A stretch of DNA of 64,000 nt from Ptiloglossa arizonensis (GCF_051014685.1 NC_135059.1:2170001-2234000); one strand, 5' to 3'. Positions 37,131 through 50,403 are shown, counted from the stretch's first letter. Numbers and translations are program-made. The notes: generated by a model from the letters alone, not told the origin.

Positions 37131-37863
37131 ACTGTTAAACGTTACCGTGCAAGCCAATGCGATAGATTTTAAATAACAAAAGAAACCACCGCTACTCATG
37201 GTCCTCTTAACCCTTTCGAAAAGTGTGCATATTGCACATCGGTAGACTGATGTTCGCACTTAAGTATGTCTTCCAACGCTACTTTGTCGTTTTCCAATAT
37301 GTACGCTTCTTCAAAAGTTACATAACAACGTATTTGGAGATTTTGCAATTATCGTAAATAAAAATACAATTTAGGGTAATCAATATATCAAATTAAAATT
37401 CTCGGTAATTTAATTCGGAATGATCAATTTTAAAACAAAGATCGACACGCAAACCCACATTACAGCTTTTACATTCCTACTTAGATTCGCGTCTTTGTCG
37501 CGTATGGTTCAAGGAAGATTTCTTGTTACACTATTATACTTTTGTACCAGACGAATTCACTCCCGAATAAAAAACCCTGAAGAAACTTGTTTCAACCTAC
37601 AGAATATATTACGTGCGTTGAAAATATTCTTCCAATAGAATCAATCCAATAATCAATATAATTGTAAATTGCGCGTCGATGAAATACTAGCCTCTGAAAA
37701 TTTGAAGGAGACCGGAGGTATCGGTCCTTGTACACGGAGGTCATCGCGTGGATTACCGTCTGTATCCGGCGCTCATAATGAAAGGGTTAAGATCGAAACG
37801 CGAACGAATTTTGAGAAACGAGCGCCCGGTAAGAGCCAATAACCGTTAGTGACGCAGCACCAC
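37131..37863. other. AT-rich gene-free interval
   Basis: Nothing recognised beyond short open frames. Confidence 0.4.
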
Positions 37864-37904
37864 CAATTAAGCGGCGTACCAGCGGTCTGATTGATCGGCT
37901 GTCA
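37864..37904 (+). promoter_or_regulatory. Candidate homeodomain/Exd-Hox/Hth site cluster
   Basis: CAATTAAG lies at 37864-37871, TGATTGAT (an Exd/Pbx-Hox type bipartite site) at 37888-37895 and CTGTCA (a Homothorax/Meis core) at 37899-37904, 3 bp apart. This spacing resembles Hox-Exd-Hth composite elements in insect enhancers. Such short motifs arise by chance, so this is a prompt for conservation analysis only. Confidence 0.2.
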
Positions 37905-38369
37905 TAAGTCACCGACCTTTTTGACACTATCCTCATCGCGGCGGGACGGGCTACGACGCGATCGCCCTTTGGCGCCCCGACGCGACGCTGCTGCCCGCTT
38001 CGACGCGAGGTGGCCGCCTCGAGTGTCTTCCACGGACATTAGTCCTCCCCCGGTGCACGTAAATTGTGCATGTGCATCGCGCGAGCGCACGAGGGGCTCG
38101 TCTTACGGAAGGTTGGCCGATGCGAGTTTGCCCGCGAGGTGCAAAACAATTCATTACCGTGTGATCTCCGACCCCGGAGCGCGAGCCGCTCATTATGGCA
38201 CACTTTGATGATCCTGGGGTGGGTGTCCCCTCCTCTCGAGCCCGAAGGGGCAGGGGTGGGCGAGTCGTTCGGTGTCAGAGCCGGAAAGTTTCGCGGTAAA
38301 AAATTCCCTTGAATATCGCGGCTCGATCTTTCGAAACGAGTACAAGAGCCAAGAATTGGAAACATTTTT
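37905..38369. other. GC-rich gene-free block
   Basis: 37930-38290 is GC-rich with GGGGTGGG and GGGGCAGGGGTGGG runs. Frames are open on both strands, with no domain. Confidence 0.3.
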
Positions 38370-38690
38370 CCATAGGCAGTACAGATGAATCGGACTTGAA
38401 AGCTCCTATTGTCTCTCTATGGAAGATTTCTTTGTAGTCGCGCCCATCTCGTGTACGTAATTAGGTATTTTAATAGAGCGAAAAAGCATGGTGGACAAAA
38501 TTAGAGAAATCTTTTCAAAAACGATTCTAAATCTTGGCCTTTGGTACCGATGGATACAATTTCAAAGCTTCTGTCGTCTGTCCATTGAGAACTTTTTGCA
38601 GTCGCACCTATCCCGTGTGCACAATTAGGGATTGTGATAGAACGAGAGAATCGAAGTGACAAAATTGGAGAAATTTTTCCATTTTACACA
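38370..38690 (+). repeat. Diverged tandem duplication, 164 bp x 2
   Basis: The AGTCGCGCCCATCTCGTGTA segment (at 38436) and its variant AGTCGCACCTATCCCGTGTG (at 38600) are 164 bp apart. Sequence on both sides (GACAAAATTRGAGAAAT, AAAGCTYCTRTYGTCT) is also shared. An old duplication with no coding signal. Confidence 0.75.
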
Positions 38691-39715
38691 CGTATATTTA
38701 ATCGTGGTGTATTATTGGCAATAGTTTTAACTGTTACTAATCGCGTTGTCGGTAGAGAGGGGGTAAAGGCATCGAGACGAAGCGAAATGGTGCGAAGCGT
38801 CGCAACAGTGGGGGCTACGGAAGATTCAAAGGTAGGGGTTTGGCGGGGTCAGCGAGATATCCCTCTTGCCTCCGTGGCGTACGCTAATCGTTTTTCCAGT
38901 AACGGATAATAGGTTACGCGTTATTGTACCCCAGGAATGGGCAACATCCACGGCTGAACGTAAAACTTTTAATGTTGTTCTTCGGTTGAACGGAGTGTTA
39001 CGTCCTCTCTCGTAACAACGAGTTAAATCAATCTTTTCTTTGCGTAATTGAAAAAGTCTTTTTTCGGTAGTCGACCTCTTCGGTGCTGGTACTCGAAAAT
39101 TATTCGTCGAGTCGTTTAACTTTTTGCATCCTCGCCGGTGATCTTCTCGCGAATAATTTCCTCTTCGCGTTTTTTTCCCCGGTTTCGTTTTAACGCTCGT
39201 TGTACAAGCTTCGGACACCGTGAGAATATCGGTGTCGAGCACACTGTACGTTTTCGGGCTTCGTGTTGAACGGAAATCCGAAGAAGCGCGACAGAAGCGG
39301 GATCGCCGACGAAATTTCCCGCGAACCACGCATCGAAGTCACCGAGAGTAGCGCACGAAAGTCTCGTATCTCTTTCGATCTCTCTCGGAAACGGAAGCGT
39401 GTGTCACGCGCGGAGAATAATAACGCAACGACGAAGCTAATTATCGGCTAAAATCCACGATAATTGCGCGAGATAAATCACGCGACGGTCGAGACGAGGC
39501 GGTTGACAATGGCGACCAAAGGTGGCTGCGCTTCCGTACCTTCGATTCCTCGAAATATAATGCACCGACAGAGGTGGGAGGTCACCCGATCCTGCTGGTT
39601 CTTACCTATATACAACGAGCGTGATAACGGTACAGACTCTTAAACGCCACGTTCTTCCGTCAAATGAAATCCTCGTGACCCGTTGGCTCCCGCATTCTTT
39701 ATCCTTTGGCCGGGC
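38691..39715. other. Gene-free interval
   Basis: CpG-rich from 39080 onward. No exon, RNA gene or repeat was recognised. Confidence 0.35.
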
Positions 39716-39729
39716 TTCTTCTTCGCCAG

Positions 39730-39787
<58 letters not shown>

Positions 39788-39790
39788 TCC
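39716..39790 (+). repeat. (CTT)n/(TCC) imperfect microsatellite
   Basis: About 75 bp of CTT triplets with CCT interruptions. The tract yields long poly-Ser, poly-Glu, poly-Lys and poly-Phe open frames that are artefacts. Confidence 0.95.
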
Positions 39791-42700
39791 GCGTCCTCCA
39801 CCCACCTTCTTGCGTCGCGTCCTCCACCCCGTAGCCTCTGTGGTCTCTCTCTCTTTTTCTCTTCCTTTCTCCAACGGTGCCTTATAACATTACAATTGCT
39901 AATACCCCCGTTGCGTCTGCTCTTGGTCGCAGTAAAGTTCGGACGTCGTAAAAGCGAGGGCGACTTGCCTCGCGCTGACATGGATGCACGTGATTACGCG
40001 CGCTTGTCACTGCCGGAACACGGGCCCTTGGAACCCCGTTCTCTTTCCACGTATTCGAAATCAGAACCGGAACCGATTGGAATAATATTCGAATATTTTA
40101 AAGGCGAGTACTCGAACGCCACTAATAAGTCTTGAATATTTCGGGAATTCGAGGATCGCTGCTAGGAACGTTCGAGTGTTCGAATGTTATTATATTATCG
40201 TTATTATTTTTCTCGATCGTATCGACCACGTACTCTTAAAATATCATAAATTGATCGATGTTCGATATACTCGAATCGCAGAAACATTCGAATAGTACTC
40301 GAACACGAAACCTCGAATTCGAAGAATGATCCCAACTCTAGGCAAAATAATTCTTCGATACTTTAAATTGGCCTTCAGCAAATTGTATCGGATATTTAAA
40401 CAAAATTATTCCATTTACGTTTCAGATATAATTGTAAGAAAATTACAGGTACAAACTGTACAGGCTGATTGAATTTATTCGAAAGTATAGACAAATTTGA
40501 AGGACTATAAACCTGACATTAGTGAGGATTGTACGACGTAGTCTCGTTTAAAATTACTGTTCGAATTTTTAAAACAACCGTACAATCGAGATGTTGCAAA
40601 ATTGTAACATTTTCTGTTATCTCTCTCGCAAAATTGAAATTGCTCGAATTGTGTCACTTTATCGAGCAGGGTTGCGACATATCCGCAAATTCGACCACTT
40701 TCGAAATATCGAATTTTACGTTGCGAGAGTTCGTAAGTGCAAACACTTTGGAACGTTAAGCGTAACGCAGTCTTTTGGTTCCGTTTGGTTGGTTTGTTAT
40801 TATCGTAAATGTCACCTGCCATTAGATGTTATCGGTAAAGCCACATAGAGCTAAAGGATAGCTGTTACTAACAGGTAAGTACAGAACGAGTAGTATTGTG
40901 TTGCGTATAGTACGTATAATCGCATAGAGATTGGCTTACAAAGTGAAATACTGAATATCTTTGATACGGTTAATGCGGGGACATATATTTATTAAGATTC
41001 TTTCGCTTCTTTTAACGACTTCTACCAGCCTGTACAATTTGTGCCCATAAGTTTGAAACACCCCATATACGGGATGCGTTTCGATACCATCGAGACACGT
41101 ACGTTCAAAATTAATACTTTCGTACGAAATCCTTCTAGGGAACGTTATCGAGACTTATCGAAACACGCGACTGTCTTATCCATACTCGTGAATTGTATCA
41201 AACTCTATACTTATTTAATTAATTGGTAACTCGTTGGAAAAAAAAAGAAGAGGGAGTAATACTCGACGATCGAGATTAAAATTTGATAAATGTTTCATAA
41301 TCGATCGAATTAAATTGTTCAAGTTTTAGGGGAAAATACAAATGCAATAAATATATACAATGATAAAAGTAGTAATTGCGTACGACAAAATTATATTGCA
41401 AATAATAATTAATCGATACGAATAATTTCTACAAAATTCGTAGAAAAATATTCGAACTATTATTTCGTAGATCGGCGATTCTTAAAGTCGTTTACCGCAC
41501 TAGAATTCGAACTTTACGAATCATAAAATTGTCCCTGAAAATTGTACAAATATACAATTTATCGATTAGTTTTACTTTATTGGTAGAGATTTCGATCACG
41601 GGCGAGTTTTCTAAACAATGTCGTTCGACACCCAATAACTAAATACGCGACTGCGAGTCGCCAGCCATCGTTCGGCGTCCGCCTATGAGGATGCATGGCG
41701 CGTGTCAAGGACCTATTCGACCCTTCGCTCAACCATCGACCTTTGGAAAGCCAAATAGCGTTGGACCGTCTCTGTCTTCGAAACATCCTCGAAATTCGTT
41801 AATCGTAAAGCCTACGCGGTAACTCGTCGGTACGAAATTAATATATGTCTAAACTTGCCAAAATTCAAAAAATTTTAATTCTCCGAATTGAAAATTTTTA
41901 TCTCTGCGTAAGTTATTCGACGCGCGCTGTGTTATAACGACACGGTACTTCGAACAAATCGATTGTTTCTACTCGAAAAAATTCCTATCGCTCGACGATA
42001 CATCGATAAGCGCGCTTGCGAAATTCGAAGCTGCCACGTTGAACGGTTTCCCCGAAAAGAAATGTCCAAACGTTGTCGAATTTTCGGGTCTCCGTGCGCG
42101 CAAGTCGTGCTCTCGGACAAAGAGCGGTACACCATTCCAGTTTTTGCAACCACCGTGCGCGATATAATTTCGTTCTCGGTTTAATTCCGCGACGTCTACC
42201 TCATTATTCGGCACCGTTGTTTATGCACGCGGGCGCGTACACGTCGACGCGCACCCACGTGCGCATTATTTCATGCACCGAGGACACGTATATACGTTTC
42301 AGAGGACCCGCGGACGGGACTTTAAACGAGCGTGCTCTTCCTGGTGCGCCGATAGTAGGTCAAGTTAATATGCCGCATTGTGATTTTTAATATCGTCCCG
42401 CTGTCGGTCGTACCCTCCGCCTTCTCGTTCCCTTTTGCCTCCTCCTTTTCTCCTCGGTCTCCACCGTCTCCTCCTTCTCCTCTTCCGCGACAATTCCGAC
42501 TGGTACTCCTCCTCCGCAAAAAAGGAACGAAAGAATTCAAGTACCGGTGGAACGACTCGTTTCGTGGCGAGGGCCAGACGGTGAAAAAAGCATTGTTGGG
42601 ATTACAATCGAGTCGCTTAATATAGAAACAACGCCTCTCCCTTTTCTTGCGTACGTGGCGCCCTCTACGCCGGCCGGACCGACACGTTTTTCTCTCCTTT

Positions 42701-45700
42701 TATTTTCCAATTTTAATTATCGCGTCGAGGCGATTCGATTCGTGGAAATCCCGCAAATTCTCGTCCGTTCGTTCGATCGCGAAACGATCACCGACCGAGA
42801 ACGGGACGTTCGAATCCCCACCTCCGATCGTTGTCGCGATCGAGCTTCCTCGGGTACCGAATTCGCGATGCTCGCAGTGTCCTTTCCAACTCCGCAAAAA
42901 TTCCGAGACCTTTTGCGAGCGAAACCTCGAGACGGTCGACTCTTCAGACTGTTCAAATACACTCGAAGTCGTTGGCGTCGAGGACGCTATGGTGCTCGCC
43001 AGCATGAAAACGCACAGACGCGGCCCACACCGTTGAAAAACCGATTAACTCGTGTCGTGGAAATTCGATTCGTCGACGCGATTTTCCTTTATACGCGCGC
43101 GAAAGATTCAAGCCTCGGTCGACCTTTGTCGCGAATTCGCGCACCGAAACTTGGTGATCGATAACTTCGTTTGCTCTTCGAATTCGATTCAATTCGTATA
43201 ATCCTTCTATCGATCTACGATAAATACTTGGGTATCTCGTTGTAGTCGCTATAAGGATTAAACGATGACTCGTAAACGATCATCGGATTAATTTAATTGC
43301 GTTTCGACCGACTCTCGCGGATCTCTTCAAAATCGACATAATCTATAGCAATAAGTCAGTGGTGGCAATTGTATAAGAAAGTGTATTCTGTTTAATTCCA
43401 ATGGTTTGCAATACCACTCGGTGTAATACCGCTCACAATTATTTCAATAATTGTTACGTAGGCGCATCGCCACGTGGCTAGACGATCTCCGATTTTCGTC
43501 CTCTTACGTAAATTTTTAGAAATCACCGTGAACGCGATTAAAATACACCTACACCCTCGTCTCGTTATCGTTGTCGTAGCAACGATTTTCGAGTTCTCGA
43601 CGTAGTATCCCAATCCTCGTGGGCATTAACAGATACCGGACACCGTATCGGTAAATCACTCGGCGGTGAGGACACGGTTGCTCGTGATCGACGAAACGAT
43701 CCCCCTGGAGATTTCTCGAGCGATCCGGGGTCCGCCTAACCTGGAAGACACGTCGCAGCCCGACAGGTACTTACGGTGGAGGAAGCTTATTAGACGGCGC
43801 GGTTGCATAACCAGGGGCGTTTAAGCGGACCTATCGGAGTCGACTGTTAACCCGGCAAGGCCCGAACGTGCCGTGGGGCCCGGTCGTGACCCAACCTGTC
43901 CGATCTACCGAGGCTTGGGCGATCTTCGCCGACCGTGCAATATTTCGCGCTTAAAGATCGCCGATCGTTAGACACTTCCGTGCTCCGTATCTTGTCAGAG
44001 GCGAAGACGATCTTTTTTTCGATCGCGTCGTGGATGCGGTTCGCTCTATTCCAGCTACCGATCGGATCCAACACCTAACCCAAACCCGGTGGAGGGTTTC
44101 TTTTTCTTCTCCCGGTTGAACGAGATAAGACGTTAGGCTCGATGAACGCCGAGGGAGATCGGAGCCGAACACAACGGAGATAGATCGAAACGGTGCCCGT
44201 GTTTTCCAAATTCGAACGAAAGATTCACGGATATAAGTTCTCTTTTTATTTCGTGACATCGAGTAAACATGGAAATTATTTTGACGTTCTATTGATCAAT
44301 TTCGAACCACGAGGCAACGATGTAAAAGAATCGAGATGTACGACGATTATAATTAACAGGTATTTCATAGGGCGTACTTCGTTGTGGAATTTAAACTCTG
44401 TTCGAATCGATGAATCGAAGAACAAGCACTAATTCAAGTTACAAGCACGAAAAGCGATCTTAAATGGATCAGTTTCGTACGTTTTCGATCGGGTAAACAC
44501 GGACCACCTTGGTCGTCGTTCCAAGCGGTTAAAATTATCCGAGACATCGCGAAGAACAACGTTCGTTTTCCGTACGGGGTTAGCGGTACAGAGGAAAGTG
44601 GCTCGGAGCAAGTGCAAAGTATCTAATACTAATTACAGGCTTTCGCTGCTCGCGATGGAAGGTACGCCTTTCGGTTATTTTGCAGCCGTTCTCTTGCGAA
44701 ATCTTCCTACCGTTATCGCTCTACGAGCGTCACGATGAACGAACGAGTCAAAGTTTCGCAATTTTCCTCGTTCGCGCGTAAAAACGAAACTCCTCGTTCG
44801 AGTATATTTTCCAGAGATGCCTTCGTAAGTATTATTCTCTCGACGAGTCCAATCACTTGTTATAAAAAAAACTTTCGGACGTTCGGACAAAACGGTGTAT
44901 TACTTATTTATTTGTAAACATAAACAGGTAATTCCGGGTAAACGGATAATATCGGACAAGAATCGCTGTAGAGGAGAAATATCGGAGCACGTAAACGACA
45001 AAATATACGTTCTTAACGTTTGCTATATGAAGACTAAAAGTTTTTGGGGAAACCTAATCTTCCACGTTGCTAAAACGAATATTCTAAAATAGAATATATT
45101 ACACCTGTATTCTAAATTAAGTTTAGTGCTTGCGAAACGATTACACTTCCAGTGTAACTTTATCCACGCGTATTACTCAGTGTTGAAATATATTCTAAAA
45201 TTGTAAAACCTTCGGTTTTCGATTGTAGCACAAGTTTATTTAAATTTTTTAAAAATACGTTATTACTTATAAAAGAATCTTTGATTATATATAGGACTAT
45301 ATTGACAAATTGCTAATTTTACATACCCTCATCTTTTTTGCGTATATCTATCCCTCGATTATTCGACAACCTAAATGTAAAACAAAAACACTCCCTTGCT
45401 GCAATAGTGCTACAAGTTAAAAGTACACGATTTGTAAATTTGAACTGTTCATCAATTTGCTTTACGGTCGTAAATCGGAAGTTGCGGCCTTTTAGATTGC
45501 ATCGTTATTATAGTGTAGCGGTAAGAATTTAGTTACCGTAATCGCGCCGGTAAGTAGGTTTATTTAAAATCTAAAGATACTCTTTTGTTTTCTAACGCGA
45601 CCAGCGGGGAAGACAAAAGGTGCGAAAACTTGTAAAAGATTTCAATGAAACGAGTGTGATTTTTTGGGTAGCAAGAATGGTATTGTAAAACGGTGTGTAA

Positions 45701-46279
45701 TAAAAGATAATAAAAAAAACGCCTTACTTGGAAAAACCCGTGTCGAAAACCATCAGACGTACGTTGTATAAATTATTCTTTCTTCCCGTGCGTTTTACGG
45801 ACCTAACCTATTTTCCACCACACGTTAGACTATATTAACAACAACATAGCCCCGCAATAATAGTAAATGAGTAATATCGTAAAACATTGATAAATCGTAT
45901 CATCGTCACTTACCTACTCGCATTTCTACATAAAATTCAACTAGACAAATATTCCTAAGATTTGTTATTTAAATCTGTATTAAATACAACGTGTATTATA
46001 TCCGTAAAATGGCACATATTATATCGATGTATCTATCGTATTTATATACACCTAGCAGTTGTCCCAAGAAAATAGATCCCCCGATTTTTCGACCCCTCGA
46101 TTATCCAACCAACCTTATGCCCCTATTATCGAATCGAATAATCGAGAAGCCTATTGTGCTTCTATTCGTTTCCAAACCGAATAACAAACTATCCTCACTG
46201 GAGGACCGTTTGTTTCCATAGCTGGGTGTTTCCTATTTTTCTTCGATTTTTACCGATTTCAGTGAAAATGGACAACAAG
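39791..46279. other. Gene-free interval
   Basis: 40080-41560 and 43200-46260 are mainly AT-rich; 42060-43180 and 43600-44100 are GC-rich. 40080-40330 is rich in TTCGAA/ACTCGA blocks in both orientations. CAAACTTATGGGCACAAATT (minus strand) ending near GAAACACCCCATATA at 41057-41071 is reminiscent of an insect MITE end. CCTCGATTATTCGACAACC (45353) and CCTCGATTATCCAACCAACC (46095) recall pogo-type ends but were not joined into an element. No gene was recognised. Confidence 0.3.
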
Positions 46280-46295
46280 CCGACGTTAACGTCGG
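46280..46295. repeat. 16-bp perfect palindrome
   Basis: CCGACGTTAACGTCGG lies 15 bp before the heptamer array and shares its TAACGT core. Confidence 0.85.
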
Positions 46296-46310
46296 ACAAC
46301 ATAACCTATA

Positions 46311-46437
46311 ACGTATAACGTGTAACTTCTAACGTTTAACGTATAACGTATAACGTATAACGTATAACGTATAACGTATAACGTATAACGTATAACGTAT
46401 AACGTATAACGTATAACGTATAACGTATAACGTATAG
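46311..46437 (+). repeat. (TAACGTA)n heptamer array
   Basis: A few diverged units (46311-46340) are followed by about 14 perfect 7-bp units (46341-46437) reading TAACGTA. Seven is not a multiple of three, so the repeated RYTLYVI peptide on the minus strand is an artefact. The motif does not resemble the G-rich telomeric repeats of insects. Confidence 0.97.
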
Positions 46438-48598
46438 TGACATTTATTGCCGGCGACGTAAACACGATGGAACCCGGAGCAACGATCGACAACAAGCGGT
46501 AACATTTTCGAGAAACACGAAACATCGATAAAATGTTTCTCGGTGTCTCCGATGTAGACGCAGACCTGAAACGCGCGACACGTGTCGTGTTATTAGCCGA
46601 CACGCGTATTCTACGATTTAATTGAAAAATGTCAACAAAAAGGAGAATACGCGAAGGCTTCGCGCGCACGCCCGACTAATCCAACAGTCCGTTATGGTCG
46701 CGCAGCCATACGGTACTGCCTTCTTCGCCCAGGTTTACGACACCTAGTACCGGTGCAAGATGTTCTCGAAAGAAGCGACCACGCTTCTCGAAAGCAACGA
46801 GGCTATTGTCGCCGGTAGCCGTGTCTCCGACTTCGAAATACGTCCGGTCGCCTCTCCGTAGACACGTATAGCGTATCGCTCGATGGCACGCGGAAGAAAT
46901 GCAGCTCTAATCGCGGACCGGCTTACTATTTGTAGCTATTTCCAGTAACCATTTGCTATACGACGATGACTCGAAGCCGGTATCGTGCCATCGATAACCC
47001 TTATACCGCACAGTTCGATCTGTGCAAACTCGAACAATGGTGGAGCGAATTAAGTTACCTCTTAACTTATCCAAGTGTTCGATACGTTCGATTACAATCT
47101 TACGAACCGTTCCTCGATCTCGCGTCGACGACACCGGAAACGTTGCTATCGCCTTTTTGGTTCTCCGTTTATTTTTCCAAAATGTTCTACTTTGGTCGCG
47201 AACGAATCGAGACCAGGTTACCAAAGATTATCTCTCCTAAACTCTATAAAAAGCCCAAATAGTAACGGGACTACGATAATAAAAATACTCGCGATTAAAA
47301 AATCATTTATTCTCAGGTACTCTCAAATCGATACTCTTCCTTTTAATATAAGACTTAAAAGAATGTTTCAATATAAGATCCGATAAATTCACTTTTGATC
47401 CGTTATCGAAACATTGCACCGCGTCTCTGCCAAAATACTCGATACTCGAGACAGCGATAACCGCGAGCGTTCGGTCCAAATATCTCGCTTCGTCTTTCGT
47501 AAATTTTGCAAACAGTACTCTAGACAAGCGTATCGTTATAAACGTGCCGCAACGCGAAGAAAACGAGTCCGATTCCGAGTCCGCCGCGACGAAATCACGC
47601 GACAGGATCCTGGAAGGCGAGTCGCGGGCTAAACTCGTCAAACGGTATTCTTCGGTGGTTTTTAATTCTCGGTCGGCGGTCGGGCGCTTATGCAAATCCG
47701 TGCGCGATTAGGTGGCTTGTTGTCCGGTCGTCCCCCGAGAGCTTTCTACCGATCGTAGAGCTAATCCATATTCGTTAATCCCGGCGTCGTTGGACGGCGT
47801 CGAGTAGGTCGGTCCTCCGTGGAAACGGTAGCTCGTGCGACGTGGGTGCAGCGTTAGCGGGTCTGTCGGGTCAATGAATCATTAGAGAGCACGGACAGGT
47901 CGCCGAGGCGCCTATCGACGACGCGTATAAACGTCGACCGCCATAATTCTCCTCCGGCGAGTCGTGCAGCCGTGGCGCGCGCGCTGTCCAATCACCGAGG
48001 CACACGGTGTCGCCCTTGCGCCCGGGCGCCTCGATTCCCGCACTTTTCAATGCGCCGGGAATAAGTGGGACGTCCCCGTGCAACGAGACACGGGGATCTC
48101 GTAAATCAACGATCGCCGTGCCGCGCGACGACGCCGACTATCGCGGAAAACCTCCACTTCCACCGACCGATTCGATTGTCAGCGAATCGACCGACCGGTT
48201 TATAGGATATCTTCGCCCTCGGTGCCCTGTCTCGATTCGTCGCGTACGCGGATTCGCGATTAGTCGGAGCCAAATAGGTTGCAACCTTCGCCCTCGTCTA
48301 CGTTTCTTTCGAAACGCGTTATCGATGATTTATCGGCCGGAAACGTCGCACGACTTTACCCCGGAGGTATCGAATCGCGGTTGACAAGCAATTGCGACCG
48401 TGGGTGGAGGAAGCGAACGGAAATCGAGCGACGCTGTTAAAAGCCACGAGCGGAGAGATCCACGAAGCACGGTTACGGGGAAAGACTTAGCGAATTTCCA
48501 TTGAAAAGGAAACTCGATTTTTGGGTATAAACTGATCGAAACGACTCGCGAGGAGAGTTTAACCATACCGAAAACCGATAACATTCAGTTTTGAACAC
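46438..48598. other. Gene-free interval
   Basis: 47700-48380 is GC-rich and open on both strands. CGATGACTCGAAGCCGGT near 46965 echoes CGATGATTCGAAGCCGGT near 80. No gene was recognised. Confidence 0.35.
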
Positions 48599-48775
48599 GT
48601 TCCCATAATAACGCATGAGACTCTTTCCGCTCCCGTAACAACGCACGACACTCCGTACGTACGACAGACCGCTGATAACCGAAATTCCTTTTGCATACGT
48701 TCCCGTAACAACTCACGAGACTCTTTCCGTTCCCATAATGACGCACTCCTTACGTAACGCAGGACACTCAGGACA
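48599..48775 (+). repeat. 100-bp tandem duplication with 30-bp sub-repeats
   Basis: GTTCCCATAATAACGCATGA at 48599 recurs as GTTCCCGTAACAACTCACGA at 48699. Each unit contains a second, shifted copy of the same motif 30 bp downstream (CTCCCGTAACAACGCACGAC and TTCCCATAATGACGCACTCC), so four related motifs occur in all. Confidence 0.75.
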
Positions 48776-49704
48776 GGAACAGATACAAAAACCCGACACA
48801 TAAGAGACAGATCACTCTCGACCCGTGATTAGATCCCCACGAATCTGTGACCGACGGTACGGCAATTAAAGTGGAATACAGAAGAAAATAATAAAGAGTT
48901 CGATCTCCCGTTGGAGATCAACATTTTTTCTATCGAATCCTTAATTATTACGCGACATGAGAGTGTAATACGGTACACCAAACGCGCCGAAGTAAATACT
49001 CTATCTTTCGTCCTTGTTAATCATCTTTGGTAAATACTCCAGCTTTTATTTTTCGGGTACACAGTGGACGAGTCGACCACGTCGCGCATTCAAAGTGAAC
49101 GGTTTACGTTGTAAAGTTCAGATTATAATATCTAGTTTATTATAATATGCAGGGATCTCGCGTATCTAGTAGTATAGTTATTGTATGTATAAGAATATAA
49201 AGTTCGAAGAAATGCGTATACAGTGATGTGTCTTGATGTGAACGATGACAGTGTCGTATGATCTTTCCGACTCTGGACTTGGAAATCGACTAAAATGAAA
49301 AATCAAAAGGAAAATGGCCAAACCGTTGACCGCGTGGCGGATGACCTTTCCACGCCAATACGAAGACAGTTCTTAAAACTGACATCGACATCTGGCACCC
49401 TTAAGATCGTTGTTGCATTCATTCCAACAGTTTAATTTCGTCTTAAGGTTGTGGTTCATTTGACGCAGTATTGGATCAGAGACCATCGGCAGTCCATGGG
49501 TTGGTACAATTTACCGCACACCTAAAGCATCGTGCTATAGCTCTCGACGCGGTGGGGCACGAAGAATTAACGAAATCGGTTCACAGGTATCCGATTTCGT
49601 AATCGTTTGAGACGCAGTGATAAGAAAACTAGAGAAATAAGTCTGACGCGTAATATCGAAAGAAACGAAGGTGCGAGTAATTATAACGATCACGAGGTAT
49701 AGTA
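48776..49704. other. Gene-free interval before the MITE
   Basis: Balanced to AT-rich sequence with no feature recognised. Confidence 0.35.
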
Positions 49705-49897
49705 AGCTGTTCAATAAGTTTTGTGGTTTCTTCCATTGTAGAAGATTACTGTGACACTTCAACTTTGAACAACTGTAAATATACAAACGAGTCGACAGAT
49801 ATACATGAAACTTCACATTTATGAAACGGTAGTACCATGTTTACAAAAATAAAACGACGAACCTAATAGCTCCATTTCTTATCGAACGAGCTCTATT
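49705..49897 (+). mobile_element. Mariner-type MITE, right end truncated
   Basis: After TA at 49703-49704 the element begins AGCTGTTCAATAAGTTTTGT. The interior carries ACGAGTCGACAGATATACAT, AAATAAAACGACGAACCT and TAGCTCCATTTCTTATCGAA, all shared with 55140-55360. The right terminal repeat is broken after ATCGAACGA, missing about 20 bp. No coding content. Confidence 0.85.
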
Positions 49898-50403
49898 AGA
49901 TCGACGTAGATGCGTTTGGAGTGCAGCGAACAATGTCGATGCGTGGATATCCTACCGCTGATTAGAAATTGTATCTGTCATTCTCTGCGAAGAACTTTTT
50001 CGCGGATAATGCACGATATTTAACGTTTACGAACAAATAAATACAGATCGACGAAGGGAGACGCTGCCGTTGCACTTGAATAACGTATAAAAAGAAGAAG
50101 CGATCCACGGTAGCGGAAATCGATCGAAAAGAGGACCAAGTGAGAGGACACTGTAACGGTGTACCGGTGTTCGAAAGAGTAAGGTTCATAAGGCTGTAAG
50201 GCATAAGGTTCAGTGTTTCGAAAGGTTGAGCGATCGAAAGGAATAAAATAAAAAATGGATTTTTCGTCTGAACGGGCAACGACACTCGGTTGACGATGCG
50301 CGGTTAAAAAGTCGAGGAACGGGTAACGGAATTAAGAGGAATCGGCGCGCATGGGCGGACGCGCGAGCCGCGTAATTGTCGGTGTTAACCCAGTTGGGCG
50401 TCT
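49898..50403. other. Gene-free interval
   Basis: Contains a short run of AAGGTTCATAAGG-type sub-repeats around 50180-50215. The minus-strand 107-codon frame at 49962-50285 has no recognisable domain. Confidence 0.3.

Noticed and set aside
39602..40135. Poly-Ser, poly-Glu, poly-Lys and poly-Phe frames
   Set aside because: Artefacts of the CTT microsatellite at 39716-39790 read in different frames.
42547..43164. 205-codon plus-strand frame
   Set aside because: Arg/Ser-rich translation of TCGA-rich DNA, with open frames of similar length on the opposite strand and no recognisable motif.
45340..46210. A pogo/Tigger-type element bounded by CCTCGATTATTCGACAACC and TCCTCACTGGAGGACC
   Set aside because: The ends cannot be matched as inverted repeats, no target duplication was found, and the interior has no transposase motif.
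46286..46669. Minus frame with RYTLYVI repeats
   Set aside because: Produced by the TAACGTA heptamer array; a heptamer shifts frame every unit and yields a repeating seven-residue peptide without coding meaning.
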